Of a stretch of 10,535 bases of DNA, positions 6,742 through 10,535 are shown in pieces (positions within the stretch are counted from its first letter, which is position 1; each line of letters starts with the position of its first letter). The notes below the pieces were generated by a model that worked only from the letters and a program-made list of their open reading frames with translations, did not search any database and was not told where the DNA came from. The stretch lies in contig NZ_DASVSF010000001.1 in the NCBI RefSeq assembly GCF_036388275.1, forward strand, positions 1 through 10,535, in the 5' to 3' direction. Source of the stretch: Longimicrobium sp. (GTDB lineage Bacteria > Gemmatimonadota > Gemmatimonadetes > Longimicrobiales > Longimicrobiaceae). The position numbers were made by a program, and so were the translations under genes.

Positions 6742-8581
6742 GGAGGACCAGGTAGCCCCCGATCTGCCGCACGACCGTTCCCGGCGTCGGTGGCATACGG
6801 TTCACCACGGTCGCCGTATCACCGACCTGCATCGTGCCGTCGGACATCCTGGGCCCGCCCACGGTGATGGTTTCCAGCAGGAGCTGCGCCCGGACCCGGC
6901 CCTGCGCATCCTCCAGCGGCACCAGCGCCACGGAGGACGGCAACTCGGCTTGGGGGCCCATCCACGCATCGCAGTCGCTCGTCCGCTGCGCCATCGCCTG
7001 CTGCCGGATGTCCGCCAGCGACACCTCCGCTCGCCATCCGCCGCCTTCCACACCGAGCCGCTCGCCGGCCAGCGTCACCCGGTACGCCGTGCCCTGCGCC
7101 TGGATCCGCGTGGCGTGCGCGTCCTCTGCCGAGACGGGGACGATCACTCCGCCCATCACTCCCGGAATTCCGCCCTCCCAGCGGATGGTGGCGGGGCGCC
7201 ACGCCTCGTCGCGGCCGCAGCCACGGCGCAGGCCCAGCTCCCTGGCCACCTGCCACGGGTTGACGCTGTCCGGAAGCGCCGGGACGACGGCCATCAGCGC
7301 CCGCCGCCCGTGCGCTTCCAGCAGGTAGCGCATGCTGCCCTCGATCCGCTGATACAAGGCGCTGTCCAGCGTAACCGTGTCCACCGGCAGCCGCCGCGGG
7401 TCGATGCGGGCATCGGCCAGTGCCGAGCGGAGGCGGGCGGTCTGGTCGCGCTTGGACACGGCTAGGGCGCCCCACGGGCCGATGGCGGCGAGCACCAGGG
7501 CAGCGGCCATCACCATGGGGATGGTGGACATCAGCGGCGGACGCCCGCGGACCAGGCGGAGGGTGCCCAGGACCGCGAGGATGGACAGGACGACCAGGAC
7601 GGCGACGCGCAGGTAGCGGAACTCCGTCCACCCGTACTGGCCCAGCCGCTCCAGCACGGCCCAGAACGCCAGCGGGAGCAGGGGAAGCAGCAGCGCCGGC
7701 ATCCACCGGACCAGCAGCGCCAGCCCGCGGTGCTCCTCGTCGCCGTGCACCGGCTCCAGCAGCACCGCGCCCACGAAGGCGATCATCCCCGCCGCGATCA
7801 CCAGCGGCGAGACGAGGTTCTTGGGCAGCTCGCCCGTCGCGAGCACCTTCAGGGCGTAGGCGTACAGGATCAGCAGGTAGATGACCAGCACCGGCGCGTA
7901 CAGCCATCGCCCCAGCCGGCTGACGGCCAGGGGCACCCCGGGTTCCGACGGCGCGGCGATCACCCGGTGGATGCCGCCGACGAAGATCCACGGCGCCACC
8001 GCGAAGAACACCACGCCCGCCAGGTCGCCGAACAGGTGCTCGGGGGCCTTGAGATCGAACAGGTTCACCACGGCGCCGCACGCACCCGCCAGGATGGCGT
8101 ACAGCGCCACGGAGTAGAGCACCACACCCACCAGCCGTTCCGCCAGCCGCCACGCGAACGACCACGAGCGGCGGCGATCGCGCTCGCGCCAGGGCAGCCC
8201 CGCGGTCATCCCCAGCGCCAGCGCCGCCGCGTCGGCCAGCATGAACCACCGCCACCCGTGGGCGGAGCGGTCAGGATCCATCCACAGCGCTCCGTACGCG
8301 GCGCACACGCACAGCACCACGGCCGTCGCGGCCCACCGCGCGGTCGCGGAGATGACGCCGCGCGCCCGCAGCACGCTGGCGGCGAACACCAGGGGCAGCG
8401 CGAGCACCACCGATGCCGCCACCCGCGCCCACCACGTCTCGCCGTCGGGGGAGTCGCGGAGCGAGATGGAAAAGGTGACGGACAGCACCAGGCCGAGAAG
8501 AACCTCGACCGGTGCGCTGGTGGCGGCGGCGCGCGCGTCGGCGGCGTAGGCGCGAAGCGTCCGGGAGAGCGGATTGGGCAT
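6734..8581 (-). CDS. DUF4153-like polytopic membrane protein
   Basis: A 615-residue predicted inner-membrane protein of unknown function. About ten or eleven hydrophobic segments are visible at roughly 24-41, 54-72, 82-100, 113-129, 148-174, 184-205, 226-246, 255-275, 290-310, 323-342 and 353-374. They are followed by a mostly hydrophilic C-terminal part of about 240 residues (375-615). The YGWTEFRYLRVAVLV stretch near 316-330 and the segment arrangement recall DUF4153 proteins; this assignment is by resemblance. The ATG at 8581 (MPNPLSRTLRAYA) was preferred over a TTG at 8653, whose extra residues are low-complexity and Pro-rich. No Shine-Dalgarno is visible. The gene is divergent from the sigma-54 activator and in line with meaB, 143 bases away. 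There is no sign of involvement in B12 or acyl-CoA metabolism. Its C-terminal part contains two Cys (about 455 and 537) that might pair if the domain is periplasmic. Confidence 0.8.
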   Translation of the reverse strand: MPNPLSRTLRAYAADARAAATSAPVEVLLGLVLSVTFSISLRDSPDGETWWARVAASVVLALPLVFAASVLRARGVISATARWAATAVVLCVCAAYGALWMDPDRSAHGWRWFMLADAAALALGMTAGLPWRERDRRRSWSFAWRLAERLVGVVLYSVALYAILAGACGAVVNLFDLKAPEHLFGDLAGVVFFAVAPWIFVGGIHRVIAAPSEPGVPLAVSRLGRWLYAPVLVIYLLILYAYALKVLATGELPKNLVSPLVIAAGMIAFVGAVLLEPVHGDEEHRGLALLVRWMPALLLPLLPLAFWAVLERLGQYGWTEFRYLRVAVLVVLSILAVLGTLRLVRGRPPLMSTIPMVMAAALVLAAIGPWGALAVSKRDQTARLRSALADARIDPRRLPVDTVTLDSALYQRIEGSMRYLLEAHGRRALMAVVPALPDSVNPWQVARELGLRRGCGRDEAWRPATIRWEGGIPGVMGGVIVPVSAEDAHATRIQAQGTAYRVTLAGERLGVEGGGWRAEVSLADIRQQAMAQRTSDCDAWMGPQAELPSSVALVPLEDAQGRVRAQLLLETITVGGPRMSDGTMQVGDTATVVNRMPPTPGTVVRQIGGYLVLPR

Positions 8582-8647
8582 GGGCGGGCGTGGGGGAGTT
8601 GGGAACGGCGGGCGCCACGCCTGAACGTGGCCGTGCGCAGCCGCCGG

Positions 8648-8653
8648 TGTCAA
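8648..8653 (-). promoter_or_regulatory. Perfect TTGACA -35-like box upstream of the DUF4153-like gene
   Basis: TTGACA on the minus strand. The best -10 at an 18-base spacing is CACGTT (8629-8624), a poor match. It would give a leader of under 40 nt. The rival site at 8704-8733 has the better -10 box, so this is weak. Confidence 0.2.
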
Positions 8654-8703
8654 CGACCGTGCACGTGGATGCCGTTCAGCCAGTGTCGGCGTTCAGGTCA
8701 CTG

Positions 8704-8733
8704 AGGATACGCGAGATCGACGAAAACCGTCAT
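8704..8733 (-). promoter_or_regulatory. Candidate promoter of the DUF4153-like gene
   Basis: ATGACG (8733-8728), an 18-base spacer and TATCCT (8709-8704) on the minus strand. Each box has four of six consensus matches. The predicted start near 8697 gives a leader of about 116 nt. Consensus match only. Confidence 0.35.
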
Positions 8734-8863
8734 GTTGCGTCGCGTGCCACCCAGTGCCTATCGCTCGCCGCATTCCGCGCCGTTGCTGAGGCCCTTTCCA
8801 TCTGCCGGATTTTGTGACATGCTTCTGCCGGGTGCGCCGTCACATTTTGCAAATCGAGGATGG

Positions 8864-10219
8864 ATGGCGGATCGCACGGTCCTGCTGATCGGCGACGATG
8901 CGGAGGTACGCGACGCCGTGCGCGCCGCCTGCGAGCGTGCGGGCGCGGCGTTGAGCGCGGCGGCGACGCTCGGGGACGGATTGCGCGCGCTCTCCGCCAC
9001 GCGGCACGATGCGACGGTGCTGCTGGCGTCGGCGGTGGACGAGGACGGGGCGGTCATCCGCCGGATCGCGGCGACGCAGAACGCGGGAACGCTGGTGCTG
9101 GTGGCCCGCGCCCCGTCGCTGCGCCTGGCCATCGAGGCCCCGCGCCTGGGCGCGGCCGAGCTGCTGACCGTTCCGCTGGACGCGGACCGGCTGGCCGCCC
9201 TGCTCTCCCCCGCCCCGCCCGCCGGCGACGTCGTCCCGCTTCCCCGGCTGACGCCCGCATCCGGGGACGACCTGGTGGGGAGCAGCCCGGCGCTGATCGA
9301 GGCGTTCCAGACCGTCGGCAGGGTAGCGGGGAGTGATGCCACGGTGCTGGTGACAGGCGAGTCGGGCACCGGAAAGGAGCTGGTCGCCCGCGCGCTGCAT
9401 GCCGCGAGCGGGCGGGCGGGCGGCGCCTTCGTGGCCGTCAACTGCGCCGCGATTCCCGAGGATCTGCTGGAAAGCGAGCTGTTCGGGCACGAGCGCGGCG
9501 CGTTCACGGGCGCCGTAGCGCGCAAGGTGGGCCGGTTCGAGCGGGCGAACGGCGGCACGCTGTTCCTGGACGAGATTGGCGACATGAGCCTGGTGCTGCA
9601 GGCCAAGATCCTCCGGGCCCTGCAGGAGCGGGAGATCGAGCGGCTGGGCGGCACTGACCGCATTCGCCTGGACGTGCGCGTGGTGGCGGCAACCCACCGC
9701 GACCTGCCCTCGCTGATCGCCTCGGGCGACTTTCGCGAAGACCTGTTCTATCGACTGGCGGTGGTGAGGCTGCACCTGCCGGCCCTGCGCGAGCGCCCCG
9801 GCGACGTGCGCGCCCTGGCGCTGCACTACGCGGCGCGCTTCGCGGGCGAGCACGGGCGGGAGATGCGCGGCATCGCCGACGCGGCCGTGCGCAGCCTGGA
9901 GGCCCGCGCGTGGCCAGGCAACGTCCGCGAGCTGCGCAACGTGCTGGAGCGCGCGGTGCTGCTGGCCCCGGGCGACGTGTTGCAGGTGGAGCACCTTCAG
10001 CTTGGGCCCGCGGCGGCTCCGGCAAAGGCGGCGGAGGGTGCGGCCGAGTCGCTGCCCGGCTACTCCCTGGGGATGACGATGGCGCAGGTGGAGGCGCTGC
10101 ACATCGGCCAGGTGCTGCGGCAGGTGGACGGGCACTTCGGGCGCGCCGCCGAGATCCTGGACATGCACCGCAACACCGTTTCGCGCAAAGCCATCGAGTA
10201 TGGTGTGATCCCGGGGTGA
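8864..10219 (+). CDS. Sigma-54-dependent transcriptional activator (NtrC family) with degenerate receiver domain
   Basis: A 451-residue bacterial enhancer-binding protein that would remodel sigma-54 RNA polymerase by ATP hydrolysis. Domains: receiver-like fold (about 4-114), AAA+ core (about 137-378), linker, Fis-type HTH (about 404-449). In the AAA+ core: Walker A GESGTGKE 165-172, sigma-54-contacting GAFTGA 212-217, Walker B GGTLFLDEIGD 230-240, sensor I region VVAATHRD 273-280, FREDLFYRL with arginine fingers 290-298, and sensor II motif WPGNVREL 350-357. The recognition helix area is GRAAEILDMHRNTVSRKA. In the receiver the acidic pair Asp11/Asp12 remains, but the expected phospho-acceptor Asp position is Ala55, the Thr/Ser position is Val80 and the Lys position is Val103. 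The ATG at 8864 was chosen because MADRTVLLIGDD begins the receiver and GAGG lies four bases upstream. In-frame ATGs at 8732 and 8819 would add non-homologous residues. Its targets are unknown; the divergent neighbour is possible. Confidence 0.93.
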   Translation: MADRTVLLIGDDAEVRDAVRAACERAGAALSAAATLGDGLRALSATRHDATVLLASAVDEDGAVIRRIAATQNAGTLVLVARAPSLRLAIEAPRLGAAELLTVPLDADRLAALLSPAPPAGDVVPLPRLTPASGDDLVGSSPALIEAFQTVGRVAGSDATVLVTGESGTGKELVARALHAASGRAGGAFVAVNCAAIPEDLLESELFGHERGAFTGAVARKVGRFERANGGTLFLDEIGDMSLVLQAKILRALQEREIERLGGTDRIRLDVRVVAATHRDLPSLIASGDFREDLFYRLAVVRLHLPALRERPGDVRALALHYAARFAGEHGREMRGIADAAVRSLEARAWPGNVRELRNVLERAVLLAPGDVLQVEHLQLGPAAAPAKAAEGAAESLPGYSLGMTMAQVEALHIGQVLRQVDGHFGRAAEILDMHRNTVSRKAIEYGVIPG

Positions 10220-10272
10220 CGAGGCGCGCTCCGCCAGGAATCACCGTACGGGCCGGCGCCCCCCATCCCCAA

Positions 10273-10303
10273 CCCTTCCCCCGCAAACTGCGCGGGGGAA
10301 GGG
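10273..10303. repeat. 12-pair hairpin with AAACTGC loop behind the activator gene
   Basis: CCCTTCCCCCGC (10273-10284), loop AAACTGC, GCGGGGGAAGGG (10292-10303), a perfect stem 54 bases beyond the activator stop. No U-tract follows. Because a second hairpin with nearly the same loop occurs at 10515, it is treated as a member of a repeat family that may also end transcription. Confidence 0.6.
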
Positions 10304-10350
10304 AGCCAGTGTGGCGCGTCACCGAAGCTCTCGCGCGACCACGACCTGTC

Positions 10351-10409
10351 ATCCTGAGGCCCAGGCGCACCCGACCGGCCGTAGCACTTTATTACGCGGG
10401 CCGAAGGAT
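10351..10409. repeat. Interspersed inverted repeat, ATCCTGAGGCCC ... GGGCCGAAGGAT
   Basis: Arms at 10351-10362 and 10398-10409 match as an inverted repeat with two central mismatches and about 35 bases between them. The ATCCTGAG / CGAAGGAT pair resembles a short dispersed repeat I remember from several GC-rich bacterial genomes. Copy number cannot be judged from this window. Confidence 0.45.
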
Positions 10410-10455
10410 CCAGCCTGGGGCACGTACAAACTGGGGCGCGGCAGCGGTCACCGTT

Positions 10456-10469
10456 GCCGAGGCCTCGGC
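10456..10469. repeat. 14-base perfect palindrome
   Basis: GCCGAGGCCTCGGC reads the same on both strands. It may be part of the surrounding repeat cluster or a protein-binding site; nothing else supports either. Confidence 0.3.
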
Positions 10470-10510
10470 TGCCGTGGGGCCCTCACCCCGCCGCGCTGAC
10501 ACGCGTGCGA

Positions 10511-10535
10511 CCCTCTCCCACAAACAGCGTGGGAG
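10511..10535. repeat. Hairpin with AAACAGC loop, cut by window edge
   Basis: CTCCCAC (10515-10521), loop AAACAGC, GTGGGAG (10529-10535). CCCT at 10511-10514 would extend the stem if AGGG follows beyond the window. The loop differs by one base from that at 10285-10291 while the stem differs at several paired positions. Confidence 0.55.

Larger units (their letters stand above)
8582..8863. other. Divergent intergenic region between the DUF4153-like gene and the activator
   Basis: This 282-base stretch should hold start signals for both divergent genes. Minus-strand candidates are ATGACG-18-TATCCT (8733-8728 and 8709-8704) and TTGACA (8653-8648) with a poor -10. On the plus strand I see no convincing sigma-70 promoter and no GG-N10-GC sigma-54 box at the expected spacing. 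TGTGAC (8813-8818) and GTCACA (8839-8844) form a spaced inverted pair just upstream of the activator. No RNA gene or small ORF was supported. Confidence 0.5.
10220..10535. other. Repeat-rich non-coding tail
   Basis: No supportable gene lies here. It contains two hairpins with related AAACWGC loops (10273-10303 and 10515-10535), an imperfect inverted pair (10351-10409) and the 14-base palindrome GCCGAGGCCTCGGC (10456-10469). The small ORFs crossing it consist of repeat sequence and are not credible. It looks like a cluster of interspersed extragenic repeats. Confidence 0.6.

Noticed and set aside
8735..8764. Plus-strand promoter TTGCGT-18-TATCGC for the activator
   Set aside because: Both boxes match the consensus poorly, so it is not distinguishable from chance in this region.
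8813..8844. CRP-like operator from TGTGAC and GTCACA
   Set aside because: CRP half-sites are six bases apart (TGTGA-N6-TCACA). Here about 20 bases separate the arms, and no flanking symmetry extends them.
8830..8852. Sigma-54 promoter around TTTTGCA before the activator
   Set aside because: The -12-like GC at 8849-8850 has CC instead of GG at the required -24 spacing.
8860..9336. Alternative activator start at the ATG overlapping in ATGGATGG
   Set aside because: The ATG at 8860 is in another frame giving a low-complexity Arg/Gly-rich product. The receiver reading begins at 8864.
8840..10168. A 442-codon minus-strand frame opposite the sigma-54 activator
   Set aside because: Shadow of the activator gene, with Gln/Arg/His-rich composition and no motifs.
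10311..10499. A 62-codon plus-strand ORF in the tail
   Set aside because: It crosses repeat sequence, has no ribosome binding site, and resembles no protein I recognise.

Overview
This is a GC-rich bacterial chromosome segment. Its left half is the classical str operon (rpsL-rpsG-fusA, then tuf) on the minus strand. Its right half holds a coenzyme-B12-dependent acyl-CoA mutase large subunit with a MeaB-type GTPase, a polytopic DUF4153-like membrane protein, and a divergent sigma-54 activator on the plus strand. No plasmid, phage, transposase, CRISPR array, rRNA or tRNA was seen. The sequences of EF-Tu, EF-G, S7 and S12, the high GC, and the short intergenic repeats (GTGCGTTA octamers, CCCTCTCCC-type hairpins, ATCCTGAGGCCC...GGGCCGAAGGAT pairs) resemble what I remember of Gemmatimonadota, perhaps Longimicrobium relatives. 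That placement is from memory and is moderate at best.

Layout from left to right: the first 53 codons of tuf (1-159, minus, cut by the window edge); a 318-base tuf upstream region with its own consensus-like promoter and, next to fusA, a strong intrinsic terminator; fusA (478-2574); a hairpin-bearing gap; rpsG (2687-3157); rpsL (3161-3589), 3 bases from rpsG; a regulatory gap (3590-3780) with the str promoter, an attenuator-like terminator in the leader and two GC-rich hairpins behind the mutase gene; the acyl-CoA mutase large subunit (3781-5514); meaB (5511-6590), which overlaps the mutase start in an ATGA; a 143-base gap with an octamer tandem repeat; the DUF4153-like gene (6734-8581); a divergent intergenic region; the sigma-54 activator (8864-10219); and a repeat-rich tail (10220-10535).

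The two translation units look separately controlled. rpsL-rpsG-fusA starts from a TTGACG-17-TACTTT promoter and must read through a leader hairpin followed by six U residues. tuf is separated from fusA by a terminator and restarts from TTGACG-17-TATTCT. meaB and the mutase form a translationally coupled pair in which the GTPase would load or protect B12 on the mutase. The small B12-binding subunit is not encoded in the window. The mutase would usually be labelled methylmalonyl-CoA mutase, but its two substrate-discriminating positions are Phe and Gln, the isobutyryl-CoA mutase pattern. The activator has a complete sigma-54 AAA+ module behind a receiver-like domain that has lost its phosphorylation site.

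I found no obvious undescribed multi-gene system. The most rewarding items are the Phe/Gln mutase signature, the candidate str-operon attenuator, the degenerate receiver, and the hairpin repeats with a conserved AAACWGC loop.
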